A stretch of DNA of 64,000 bases from Streptomyces sp. NBC_01498 (lineage in GTDB: Bacteria; Actinomycetota; Actinomycetes; Streptomycetales; Streptomycetaceae). Each line of letters begins with the position of its first letter. The first letter of the stretch is position 1. Both the position numbers and the translations under genes were made by a program. Below are positions 8,187-16,026 of this stretch, in pieces. Under the pieces are notes generated by a model that was given only the letters and a program-made list of their open reading frames with translations, had not been told where the DNA came from and did no database searches. The DNA lies in NCBI RefSeq assembly GCF_036327775.1, contig NZ_CP109598.1, positions 806,001 to 870,000 on the forward strand, given 5' to 3'.

Positions 8187-9225
8187 AGTCGGCGTACGCG
8201 TCCCTGATCTGGTCGGTGGAGAGGTCGAGGTGCTCCAGGATCGTGAAGCGGCCCGGTCTGGTCTGCGGCGCGTAGGCGACGGCCTGCGTGAACTCGTCGG
8301 CGGTGAAGCCGATCTGCTCGGGCAGTACGGGCATGCCGTGGCGGCGCAGGACCTCGGCGATGAGCCGGGACTGCTCGTGCGCGCCGCGCAGGTGCATCGC
8401 GAAGGCGGCGCCGATCCCGACCTGCTCGCCGTGGAGCGCGCAGCGCCTGGGGTGCAGCAGGTCGAAGGCGTGGCTGATCTCGTGGCAGGCGCCGGACGAG
8501 GGGCGGGAGTCGCCGCTGATCGACATGGCGATGCCGGTGAGGACGAGCGCCTCGGCGAGGACGGTGAGGAACTCGTCGTCGCCGACGGTGCCGGGGTGGC
8601 GCAGCACGGCTTCACCGGCGGTGCGGGCCATGGCGGCGGCGAGGCCGTCGACGGGTTCGCCGTTGATCTCGTGGGACAGCTCCCAGTCGGCGATGGCGGA
8701 GAGGTTGGAGAGCGCGTCGCCGATGCCGGAGCGGACGAAGCGGTCCGGGGCATGCCGGATGACGTCGAGGTCGACCACGATCGCGATGGGGGTGGGGACC
8801 CCGTACGAGCCGCGGCCGTTGTCGTTGTCGAGGGTGGCGATCGGCGAGCACATGCCGTCGTGCGAGAGGTTGGTGGCGACGGCCACCATCGGCAGGCCCA
8901 CCCGGGCCGCCGCGTACTTCGCCACGTCGATGATCTTGCCGCCGCCGAGGCCCACGACCGCGTCGTACCGCTTGCCCTTTATGTCGTCGGCGAGCTTGAC
9001 CGCGCAGTCGATCGTGCCGTCGGCGACGAGGAACCAGTCGGCGTCGGGCAGCACGGGGGCCAGTTTCTCGCGCAGGGCCTGCCCCGAGCCGCGGCTGATC
9101 GCGATCGCGAGCTTGCCGGACGCGGAGATGCGCTGGTCGGCGAGGAGGCCGGCGAGGTCGTCCAGGGCGCCGCGGGTGATGTCCACGACGACCGGGGACG
9201 GGATGAGTCGGGTCAGTACTGGCAC
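8164..9225 (-). CDS. Glycerol-1-phosphate dehydrogenase-like enzyme
   Basis: 353 aa, in the iron-containing alcohol dehydrogenase/dehydroquinate synthase superfamily and closest in layout to sn-glycerol-1-phosphate dehydrogenases (AraM/EgsA). The NAD-binding GGGKIIDVAKYAA is near residue 95. Metal ligands are suggested by the conserved Asp of SGIGDALSN and the His residues in ACHEISHAFD and ALHGEQVG. It would reduce dihydroxyacetone phosphate, or a related keto-polyol phosphate, to supply the alcohol phosphate. It starts at a GTG that overlaps the nucleotidyltransferase gene by 13 nt. Substrate inferred from family and context. Confidence 0.78.
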   Translation of the reverse strand: MPVLTRLIPSPVVVDITRGALDDLAGLLADQRISASGKLAIAISRGSGQALREKLAPVLPDADWFLVADGTIDCAVKLADDIKGKRYDAVVGLGGGKIIDVAKYAAARVGLPMVAVATNLSHDGMCSPIATLDNDNGRGSYGVPTPIAIVVDLDVIRHAPDRFVRSGIGDALSNLSAIADWELSHEINGEPVDGLAAAMARTAGEAVLRHPGTVGDDEFLTVLAEALVLTGIAMSISGDSRPSSGACHEISHAFDLLHPRRCALHGEQVGIGAAFAMHLRGAHEQSRLIAEVLRRHGMPVLPEQIGFTADEFTQAVAYAPQTRPGRFTILEHLDLSTDQIRDAYADYAKTISS

Positions 9226-9950
9226 GCGACGACACGGCCCTTCGCGAGGTCGTCGTGGTTGTCGATCTCCACCCAGGGGACGTCGCCGATGGGGGCGACG
9301 TCGATGGTGAAGCCCCGGTTCACGAGTTCCTGGTAGCCGTCCTCGTAGTAGAGGTCGGGGTCGCGCTCGAAGGTCGCCTTCAGCGCGTCGGCCAGGTCGT
9401 CGGCGGCCTCGGCCTCGATGAGGGTGACGCCGATGTACTCGCCGGTGGCGGTGGCGGGGTCCATCAGCTTGGTGATGCGCCGCACGCCCTTGTCCGGGTC
9501 GGTGATGACCTTCATCTCCTCGTCGGCGAGGTCCTTCACCGCGTCCAGGGCGAGGATGATCCGCCGGCCCTCGCCGCGGGCGGCGAGCAGGGTGCGCTCG
9601 ACGGAGTCGGGGTGGACGGTGTCGCCGTTGGCGAGGATCACCCCGCGCTTGAGGACGTCACGGGCGCACCAGAGGGAGTAGGCGTTGTTCCACTCCTCGG
9701 CCTTGTCGTTGTCGATGAGGGTGAGGGTGAGGCCGTACGTGGCCTCCAGGTCCGCCTTGCGCGCGTAGACGGCCTCTTTGCGGTAGCCGACGACGATCGC
9801 GGCCTCGGTGAGTCCGATCCGCGCGAAGTTGCCCAGGGTCAGATCGAGGACGGTGGTGTCGCCGTCCACCGGTACGAGGGCCTTGGGCAGCGTGTCGGTG
9901 TAGGGGCGCAGGCGCCTGCCGGCACCGGCTGCCAGTACGAGGCCGATCAT
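9213..9950 (-). CDS. Sugar/alcohol-phosphate nucleotidyltransferase (cytidylyltransferase-like)
   Basis: 245 aa. The N-terminal signature is MIGLVLAAGAGRRLRPYTDTLPKALVPV, then YRKEAVY, EWNNAYSLWCAR and ANGDTVH. The NNAYSLW segment resembles LicC-type phosphocholine and inositol-1-phosphate cytidylyltransferases more than hexose-1-phosphate enzymes. With the neighbouring CDP-alcohol transferases, this suggests it makes a CDP-activated polyol. Its ATG overlaps the upstream stop as ATGA. The exact alcohol is not determinable from sequence. Confidence 0.82.
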   Translation of the reverse strand: MIGLVLAAGAGRRLRPYTDTLPKALVPVDGDTTVLDLTLGNFARIGLTEAAIVVGYRKEAVYARKADLEATYGLTLTLIDNDKAEEWNNAYSLWCARDVLKRGVILANGDTVHPDSVERTLLAARGEGRRIILALDAVKDLADEEMKVITDPDKGVRRITKLMDPATATGEYIGVTLIEAEAADDLADALKATFERDPDLYYEDGYQELVNRGFTIDVAPIGDVPWVEIDNHDDLAKGRVVACQY

Positions 9951-11899
9951 GCGGTTTCTCCTTCGTCGTGTACGGCGGGGGCTCCGGAGGACACCCAGAA
10001 GCGGATGGACTCCGTGAGCGCGATCACGGCGACGACGACGGCGAGCACCGTCAGGGCCGGCGGAAGGTCGGGTCCGGCCGTGGTGAGGGCGGCGGCGACG
10101 GCGACGAGGAGCGTGCGGCCCTCGTGTCCGCCGAGTGACCGGACCAGTCCGCGGGGCGGGGCTCCGGCGCCGCCCCGGATCCGGTACACCGTGTCGTAGT
10201 GATGGTAGGCGACCGCCGCGACCAGCCCGAACGCCGCGGGCAGGGCGCCGGGGACGTCGGCGCGGGCCGCGAGGACCAGGAGGAAGCCGTACTCGGCGGC
10301 CCGGAAGACCGGCGGGATCAGCCAGTCCAGGGCGCCGCCCATGCGGTGGGCGACGGCGATGCCCGAGGTGACGGCGTACAGCAGGGCGCCGAGGATCAGG
10401 ACGGGGCTGCCGACCGGGCCGAACGCGGCCGTGGCGACGAGCGAGGCACCGCCCGCGACGGCGATCAGCAGCGGGAGTACGCCGGGCAGCGCGCGGGCCG
10501 GGCGGCGGGCCGCGCGGGCGACGAGTTCGGCGAGCGGCCCGGTGTCGGCGAGGTCGGCGAGCGCCCGGACGGCGCGGTCGGTGCGTACGGCCCGGCGGGT
10601 GACCGAGCGCAGGACCCGGCCGGCGGTGGTGTAGCAGCCGGCGAAGGCGCAGCCGGCGAGCAGCGCGTAGAAGACGATCCGGGGGGTGGTCAGTGCGGTG
10701 AGGACGGCGATCATCGCCCAGCGCTCACCGATCGGCAGGACGATCATGCGGCGTACCCACACGGTCCAGCCGACGCTGTCGAGCCGGGTGGAGAGCGCGG
10801 TGGTGGGGGTGCCGACGACGGCCTTGGTCTGCTCGCCCCCGGCGGCGGTGGCCGGCGCGGTCACGGCGGTGGCGTCGTGGTTGGCCTCGTTGAAGGAGAA
10901 GTCCACGACGTGCCGGACCGTCTGGAGAACCATCGCGGCCAGCGCGAGCGCCCATACGTCGTCACCGCCGCGTGCCGCGCCGAGGGCCAGGCCCGCGTAG
11001 TACGCGTACTCCTTGGCCCGGTCGAAGGTCGCGTCGAGCCAGGCGCCCAGCGTGGAGTACTGCAAGGAGTAGCGGGCGAGCTGTCCGTCGGCGCAGTCGA
11101 GGACGAAGGAGAACAGCAGCAGCAGTCCGGCGGCGACGTAGCCGCCCCGGGTGCCGGTGGCCGCGCAGCCCGCCGCGATCAGGGCGGTGATCAGCGAGGC
11201 GGTGGTGACCTGGTTGGGGGTCAGCCCGCGCCGGGCGCACCAGCGGGCGAGGTGACGGGAGTAGGGGCTGATGCAGAAGGTGGTGAAGAAGCCGTCGCGG
11301 GCCTTGACGGCGGAACGCAGCCGTACCGCCTCGTCGTCCACGGCGGCGACGGCGGTGAGCGCCTGTTCGCGGGCGGCCGGTCCGCCGGGGACGGCGGCGA
11401 CGAGGGAACCGAGTTCGGGGTGGTGCACGGCGTTGCCGGCCGCTTCGAGGGCGGCGGTCACCCGGTCGGTGAGCGGGAGTTCGGGGGCGCCGGGCGTGGT
11501 GCGGGTCAGCGGCGGCACGGCGTCGGTGACCAGGCCGGTGCCGCCGGTCCGGACCGCCGCGCCGTCCCCGGTGATGTCGTCACGGGGCGGCGGCGGGCCG
11601 TCGGTCACGGTGGTGAGCGCCGCCGACAGGGCGGCGCGCGCCTCCGGTCGCGCGGTCAGCGCGCCGGTGACGGACGCCGCGGGGAAGCGCGGGTCGGTCA
11701 ACGCGAGGCGGAGCGTGTGGAGATGGCCGACGAACCGCTGGTCGACCAGGGCGACCCGGTGGCCGGCGGGCGCCGACGCGAGCAGCGCGAGGGCCGCCGC
11801 CGGGTCGGCGGCGGTGCGCACGTCGAATCCCAGCGACCGCAGATCGCCTTCGAGCGGCGATCCGGGTACCGGCGTACCGGTGAGGATGGCGGTCGACAG
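9947..11899 (-). CDS. DUF5941-type CDP-alcohol phosphatidyltransferase, large fusion; probable CTG start
   Basis: 650 aa if it begins at CTG 11899. The first ~150 residues form a soluble Rossmann-like domain that looks like a degenerate nucleotidyltransferase. A canonical CDP-alcohol transferase core follows (DCADGQLARYS ... GAWLDATFD, all four Asp present). Many TM helices follow in a second membrane half that matches what I know as DUF5941. In-frame coding (STAILTGTPVPGSPLEGDLRS) continues upstream of the first GTG (11821), so the GTG is not the true start. AAGGAG lies 9 nt before the CTG. It heads the operon and overlaps the next gene as ATGA. The architecture recalls fused inositol-phosphate cytidylyltransferase/DIPP synthases. 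Confidence 0.75.
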   Translation of the reverse strand: MSTAILTGTPVPGSPLEGDLRSLGFDVRTAADPAAALALLASAPAGHRVALVDQRFVGHLHTLRLALTDPRFPAASVTGALTARPEARAALSAALTTVTDGPPPPRDDITGDGAAVRTGGTGLVTDAVPPLTRTTPGAPELPLTDRVTAALEAAGNAVHHPELGSLVAAVPGGPAAREQALTAVAAVDDEAVRLRSAVKARDGFFTTFCISPYSRHLARWCARRGLTPNQVTTASLITALIAAGCAATGTRGGYVAAGLLLLFSFVLDCADGQLARYSLQYSTLGAWLDATFDRAKEYAYYAGLALGAARGGDDVWALALAAMVLQTVRHVVDFSFNEANHDATAVTAPATAAGGEQTKAVVGTPTTALSTRLDSVGWTVWVRRMIVLPIGERWAMIAVLTALTTPRIVFYALLAGCAFAGCYTTAGRVLRSVTRRAVRTDRAVRALADLADTGPLAELVARAARRPARALPGVLPLLIAVAGGASLVATAAFGPVGSPVLILGALLYAVTSGIAVAHRMGGALDWLIPPVFRAAEYGFLLVLAARADVPGALPAAFGLVAAVAYHHYDTVYRIRGGAGAPPRGLVRSLGGHEGRTLLVAVAAALTTAGPDLPPALTVLAVVVAVIALTESIRFWVSSGAPAVHDEGETA

Positions 11900-12308
11900 A
11901 CGAATTCACTCCTTGACACTGCGGGGCGGACGCGCGGCGCCTCTGCCTGGAAAATCGGGGGCGGCGGCATGTCGGCAGAGGCTATCGGATGAACCACAGA
12001 CCGAGTTCACCGCCCGTTCACGCCCCGGACGCCATGAGCCGGGCCAATTCCGGCCCGTCGGGAGATCATCATTGTCGATCGGTGCCCCGCCCCACAAACC
12101 GTGGCCGGCGGGGGCCCGCGCGACTCCGGTAAGACATATCCGACTCCGTACGGTTCGCGCCGCCGACGCCGCGACCGGCGGATGAACGTCGGGTGACCGT
12201 ACGTCTGCGGGGACCGTACGGGACACCGCCCCCGGGTCGCGTCCGCAGCCGCCCCGCCCGGCGCCCCGCGCGCGGACGGCGCCGTACGAGAGCCCCTACG
12301 CTGGCGGC
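11900..12308. other. Divergent intergenic region of the surface-polymer operon and galE
   Basis: Contains a TAGCCT hexamer on the minus strand (11984-11979), a candidate -10 for the seven-gene operon about 80 nt before its CTG start. An interrupted palindrome TGAAC-N10-GTTCA at 11990-12009 would overlap that promoter. At the right edge is the leaderless galE promoter. No gene is supported in between. Confidence 0.45.
12297..12302 (+). promoter_or_regulatory. galE -10 element (leaderless)
   Basis: TACGCT fits TANNNT and is followed by six bases and the galE ATG. No Shine-Dalgarno sequence precedes the ATG, so the transcript probably begins at or next to the start codon. Confidence 0.55.
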
Positions 12309-13292
12309 ATGACATGGCTGATCACAGGTGGAGCGGGGTACATCGGGGCGCATGTGGCGCGCTCCATGACGGAGGCGGGTGAACGGGTCGTCGTCCTCGA
12401 CGACGTGTCGTCCGGTGTCCCGGAGCGGCTGCCCGCCGACATCCCCCTGGTACGCGGCTCGTTGCTGGACCGGGAGACGGTGGACCGGGCGCTGGCCGGG
12501 CACGCCGTGACCGGCGTGGTGCACCTCGCGGCGAAGAAGCAGGTCGGTGAATCGGTCGAGCGTCCGCTCGCCTACTACCGGGAGAACGTGCACGGTCTGA
12601 CCGTGCTGCTGGAGGCCGTGGTGGCCGCCGGGGTGGAGCGGTTCCTGTTCTCGTCGTCGGCGGCCGTGTACGGCGTACCGGACGTGGAGCTGATCACCGA
12701 GGAGACCCCGGCCGTACCCATCAGTCCGTACGGCGAGACCAAGCTCACGGGTGAATGGCTGGTCCGCGCCACCGGCCGGGCGCACGGGCTGTCCACCGCG
12801 TGTCTGCGCTACTTCAACGTGGCGGGGGCGGCGCGCCCGGAGCTGTCCGACACCGGGGTGTTCAACATCATCCCGATGTTCTTCGACCGGGTCACCCGCG
12901 GCGAGCCGATGCGGATCTTCGGCGACGACTACGCGACACCGGACGGCACCTGCGTACGCGACTACATCCATGTGGCGGACCTCGCCGAGGCGCATCTCGC
13001 GGTGGCCCGCCGGCTGGCCGGGCGGACCGGGCCGGGGGACCTGACGTACAACATCGGGCGCGGCGAGGGTGTGTCGGTGCGGGAACTGGCGGAGCTGGTG
13101 GGCGAGATCACCGGCGATCCCACTCCCCCGGTGGTCGGGCCGCGCCGGGCGGGCGACGCGGCGAGGGCCGTCGCGTCGGTCGAGGCGATCACGGCTGAGC
13201 TGGGCTGGACGGCCCGGCGCGGGGTACGCGAGATGGTCGAATCGGCGTGGGAGGGGTGGCGGCTGCGCCACCCCGCGGTGGCTGCCGACTGA
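12309..13292 (+). CDS. galE: UDP-glucose 4-epimerase
   Basis: 327 aa, extended short-chain dehydrogenase. The NAD-binding GGAGYIGAH is at residues 7-15, the catalytic Ser is in FSSSAAVYG, and the catalytic pair Tyr-x3-Lys is in SPYGETK. CVRDYIHVADLAEAH and YNIGRGEGVSV are the usual GalE C-terminal signatures. It interconverts UDP-glucose and UDP-galactose. It is divergent from the surface-polymer operon and could supply UDP-galactose to it. Probably leaderless. Confidence 0.92.
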   Translation: MTWLITGGAGYIGAHVARSMTEAGERVVVLDDVSSGVPERLPADIPLVRGSLLDRETVDRALAGHAVTGVVHLAAKKQVGESVERPLAYYRENVHGLTVLLEAVVAAGVERFLFSSSAAVYGVPDVELITEETPAVPISPYGETKLTGEWLVRATGRAHGLSTACLRYFNVAGAARPELSDTGVFNIIPMFFDRVTRGEPMRIFGDDYATPDGTCVRDYIHVADLAEAHLAVARRLAGRTGPGDLTYNIGRGEGVSVRELAELVGEITGDPTPPVVGPRRAGDAARAVASVEAITAELGWTARRGVREMVESAWEGWRLRHPAVAAD

Positions 13293-13314
13293 GCCGCCGA
13301 AAGGCGGGCCGTTC

Positions 13315-13346
13315 CTCTGACCTGCGGGCGTTCCCGCAGGTCAGAG
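13315..13346. terminator. galE terminator hairpin
   Basis: Perfect 14-bp stem (CTCTGACCTGCGGG and its complement) with a 4-nt loop, 22 nt after the galE stop codon. Confidence 0.8.
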
Positions 13347-13350
13347 GGAA

Positions 13351-13365
13351 TGACAACGGTGTTCA
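13351..13365. promoter_or_regulatory. Candidate Zur box upstream of the zinc exporter
   Basis: TGACAACGGTGTTCA, 75 nt before the exporter start, is an imperfect 15-bp palindrome. It resembles the actinomycete Zur box (TGAAAATGATTTTCA-like, 7-1-7). In S. coelicolor, Zur is known to activate zitB at high zinc from an upstream site. The match is by eye. Confidence 0.4.
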
Positions 13366-13439
13366 GTGCCGTGTTGCCCGATACCCCCCACCCGTAGTTC
13401 ACTGGCCGCGACGGCTGGAACCGACCGGGAGGCGACCCC

Positions 13440-14381
13440 ATGGGGGCAGGGCACGACCACGGGCACGCGCACGGCGGCGCGCCGCCGCCGGGGACCGCGA
13501 CCGCCGCGTACCGGGGCCGGCTGCGGATCGCGCTGGGGATCACCCTGTCCGTCATGGTCATGGAGATCGTCGGCGGGATCGCGGCCGACTCCCTGGCGCT
13601 GATCGCCGACGCCGCGCACATGGCGACGGACGCGGTCGGTCTCGCCCTGGCGCTGCTCGCCGTGCACTTCGCGAACCGGCCGCCGACGGGCAACCGCACG
13701 TTCGGACTGGCCCGCGCGGAGATCCTGGCCGCGCTGGCCAACTGTCTGCTGCTGCTCGGTGTCGGCGGTTTCCTGCTCTTCGAGGCGGTCGAGCGGTTCA
13801 TCACGCCCGCCGACACGAAGGGGGGGCTCACGATCGTGTTCGCGGCGGTCGGCATGGTCGCCAATCTGATCTCCCTGTCCCTGTTGATGCGCGGGCAGAA
13901 GGAGAGCCTGAACGTGCGCGGCGCCTATCTGGAGGTGCTGGCCGACACGCTGGGCTCGGTCGCCGTGCTGATCGCCGCGACGGTCATCCTGACCACCGGC
14001 TGGCAGGCGGCCGACCCGATCGCGTCGCTGGTCATCGGGCTGATGATCGTCCCGAGGACGGTGAAGCTGCTGCGCGAGACGCTGAACGTGCTGCTGGAGG
14101 CGGCGCCCAAGGGCGTGGACATGGAAGAGGTGAGGGCGCACATACTGGCGCTGTCGGGGGTGGAGGACGTGCACGACCTGCACGCCTGGACGATCACCTC
14201 GGGGATGCCGGTGCTGTCGGCGCACGTGGTGGTGAGCCCGTCCGTGCTGGACAGCGTCGGGCACGAGCGGATGCTCCACGACCTCCAGGGCTGTCTCGGT
14301 GACCATTTCGACGTGGAGCACTGCACGTTCCAGCTCGAACCGGCGGGTCACGCCGAGCACGAGGCGAACCTCTGCCACTGA
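13440..14381 (+). CDS. zitB: Cation diffusion facilitator, ZitB-like zinc exporter
   Basis: 313 aa, six TM helices. The His-rich N-terminus (GHDHGHAHGG) is a typical cytosolic zinc-binding stretch. The TM2 metal site is DAAHMATD. The TM5 motif reads YLEVLADTLGS, so the usual His of the E. coli-type HxxxD pair is Glu, which could alter metal preference. The C-terminal dimer domain carries DLHAWTITSG and a His-rich end. GGGAGG precedes the ATG. It exports zinc or a related divalent metal against protons. The symbol follows the S. coelicolor homologue as recalled. Confidence 0.85.
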   Translation: MGAGHDHGHAHGGAPPPGTATAAYRGRLRIALGITLSVMVMEIVGGIAADSLALIADAAHMATDAVGLALALLAVHFANRPPTGNRTFGLARAEILAALANCLLLLGVGGFLLFEAVERFITPADTKGGLTIVFAAVGMVANLISLSLLMRGQKESLNVRGAYLEVLADTLGSVAVLIAATVILTTGWQAADPIASLVIGLMIVPRTVKLLRETLNVLLEAAPKGVDMEEVRAHILALSGVEDVHDLHAWTITSGMPVLSAHVVVSPSVLDSVGHERMLHDLQGCLGDHFDVEHCTFQLEPAGHAEHEANLCH

Positions 14382-14581
14382 CCGCCCGCCCGCGCGCCGC
14401 GCCGACACCGGGTGCGGGACAGGGCGCGGGTCCGGGTCCGGGACGGGGCGCGCCGGACATAACGGCCGAATCTCCTCCGTGAAGCACATCGCGGGAACGG
14501 ACATGCCCGTTTCGCGGAAGTGCGGACAACGCGCTCCTGTACGGCAGACTTGAGGGCCGAGGACCGAAGCGAAGGATGGCT

Positions 14582-15175
14582 ATGACGACCACACCTGTCA
14601 CTGTCACGGGCGGCTCGCCGAGCGGCGTTCAAGAATCGATCATGCTGGAACTGGTCGACGAGAACGGCACCACGATCGGTACGGCCGAGAAGCTCTCGGC
14701 CCACCAGCCACCGGGCCGGCTGCACCGGGCGTTCTCCGTCTTCCTCTTCGACGAGCGGGGCCGGCTGCTGCTCCAGCGCCGCGCGCTCGGCAAGTACCAC
14801 TCCCCCGGTGTCTGGTCGAACACCTGCTGCGGGCACCCGTTCCCGGGCGAGGCGCCCTTCGCCGCCGCCGCCCGGCGCACACACGAGGAGCTGGGCATCT
14901 CGCCCACGCTGCTCGCCGAGGCGGGGACCGTCAGCTACCACCACCCGGACCCGGGGTCCGGGCTCGTCGAGCACGAGTACAACCACCTCTTCGTGGGGCT
15001 CGCCCAGGGCGCCCTGCGGCCGGACCCGACGGAGATCGCCGACACGGCCTTCGTCACCCCGGACGAGCTGGACGAGCGGCACCGGTCGGCGGAATTCTCG
15101 GCGTGGTTCATGACGGTGCTGGACGCGGCGCGCCCGGCGGTCAGGGAGCTGACGGGGACGGCCGGGGGCTGGTAG
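14582..15175 (+). CDS. idi: Isopentenyl-diphosphate delta-isomerase, type I
   Basis: 197 aa from ATG 14582 (AAGGA 6 nt upstream); an ATG two codons earlier is also possible. Nudix fold: LHRAFSVFLFD, then the active-site Cys and metal-binding His in SNTCCGHP, the Nudix-like helix with HEELGI, and EHEYNHLF with acidic and metal ligands. It interconverts IPP and DMAPP, and so supports farnesyl diphosphate supply for the nearby hopanoid genes. Its last 35 nt overlap the convergent ATPase gene tail to tail. Confidence 0.93.
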   Translation: MTTTPVTVTGGSPSGVQESIMLELVDENGTTIGTAEKLSAHQPPGRLHRAFSVFLFDERGRLLLQRRALGKYHSPGVWSNTCCGHPFPGEAPFAAAARRTHEELGISPTLLAEAGTVSYHHPDPGSGLVEHEYNHLFVGLAQGALRPDPTEIADTAFVTPDELDERHRSAEFSAWFMTVLDAARPAVRELTGTAGGW

Positions 15176-15704
15176 CCGGACCGGCCGCGCCCTCTCCCTC
15201 CGGCCGGCCGGTCCCGGACCGGCCGGGCACCGCGCCGGCGCCTTGCGACAGCGGGAGCAGCGCCCAGACGATCTTCCCGCCGCTCGCCGTGCGCTCGACG
15301 TCGCAGGTGCCGCCCGCCTCCAGGGCGGTCTCCCGTACGAGCAGCAGACCGCGCCCACCGGTCTGTCCGTGGTCCAGCTCCAGCGGCTTGGGCCGGTACG
15401 GGTGACCGTCCTCCACCGCCACCCGGACCCACCCGGCGGCGAGGGTGATCTCCACGCCCAGTTCGGGCGAGAGCAGGGCCGCGTGGCACACGACGTTGGT
15501 CACCAGCTCGGAGACGATCAGCAGCAGCCCCTGGAGGATGTCGTCGGACACCGGGGCCTTCTGCCGGTTCAGCAGATCCCGTACGGCCCGGCGCATACGC
15601 GGTACGGAGACCTCGACGGCGGGCACCGTGAACCGCCACACCCCCTCGTACGGCTCCGGTCGCGCCGGAACACTTCCGAGGCTCTCCCTCACCACGGCCC
15701 CCAC
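15141..15704 (-). CDS. Anti-sigma-factor-type ATP-binding protein (HATPase_c_2)
   Basis: 187 aa. One GHKL ATPase domain of the RsbW/SpoIIAB type: the N box is LLLIVSELVTNVVCHA, the G1 region is VEDGHPY, and the G2 region is GGRGLLLVRETA. A Pro/Gly/Ser-rich tail of about 35 residues follows. Streptomycetes carry dozens of these proteins; some bind sigma factors or anti-anti-sigma factors. No partner is encoded next to it. GTG start at 15704. The 3' end overlaps idi antisense by 35 nt. Confidence 0.82.
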   Translation of the reverse strand: MGAVVRESLGSVPARPEPYEGVWRFTVPAVEVSVPRMRRAVRDLLNRQKAPVSDDILQGLLLIVSELVTNVVCHAALLSPELGVEITLAAGWVRVAVEDGHPYRPKPLELDHGQTGGRGLLLVRETALEAGGTCDVERTASGGKIVWALLPLSQGAGAVPGRSGTGRPEGEGAAGPATSPRPSPSAP

Positions 15705-16026
15705 CCTCGGTTTCCCCAGCGCTCCGGGCGCGCTGTCACAGGCGTCGAGTCTTGGGAACCGGCCCGGCCGGACCGGGAACTGAACAGAAGTCAGCGGGTA
15801 TCGACGGATTGTGTCCGGATACGTCCGACCCTGTTGCCCGGCTGACCGACCGTGCGAGGTTCCCGCCCTGTCACGATCACGCGGTCGGGCGGTCGGGCGG
15901 TCGGGGCTCGGGTAGTACGGCTCCGGCGGCCGGGCGGTCTCCTGCGGTCACGGCACCGGCGGCCGGGGCTCGGGCGGTCGGGGCTCGGGCGGTCGGGGCG
16001 GCGCGGTGCCGGATAGCATCCGGCCC
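15705..16026. repeat. Intergenic region with G-rich short repeats
   Basis: Contains GGTCGGGC repeats from about 15882, then three near-identical 15-bp units (GGTCGGGGCTCGGGC) at 15961-16000 just before the enoyl-CoA hydratase promoter. The runs of GGG/GGGG on the plus strand could fold as a G-quadruplex. No gene seen. Confidence 0.55.
16014..16019 (+). promoter_or_regulatory. Leaderless -10 element of the enoyl-CoA hydratase gene
   Basis: TAGCAT, then seven bases, then ATG. There is no Shine-Dalgarno sequence. Confidence 0.5.

Noticed and set aside
11580..11909. Short ORF starting at the GTG next to the AAGGAG of the DUF5941 gene
   Set aside because: It is out of frame with the conserved protein and encodes an Arg/Pro-rich peptide. 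The CTG nine bases after AAGGAG keeps the conserved frame.
10199..11992. A 597-codon plus-strand frame opposite the DUF5941 gene
   Set aside because: Composition is dominated by Gly, Arg, Glu and Gln with no motif. The opposite strand has a complete CDP-alcohol transferase signature.
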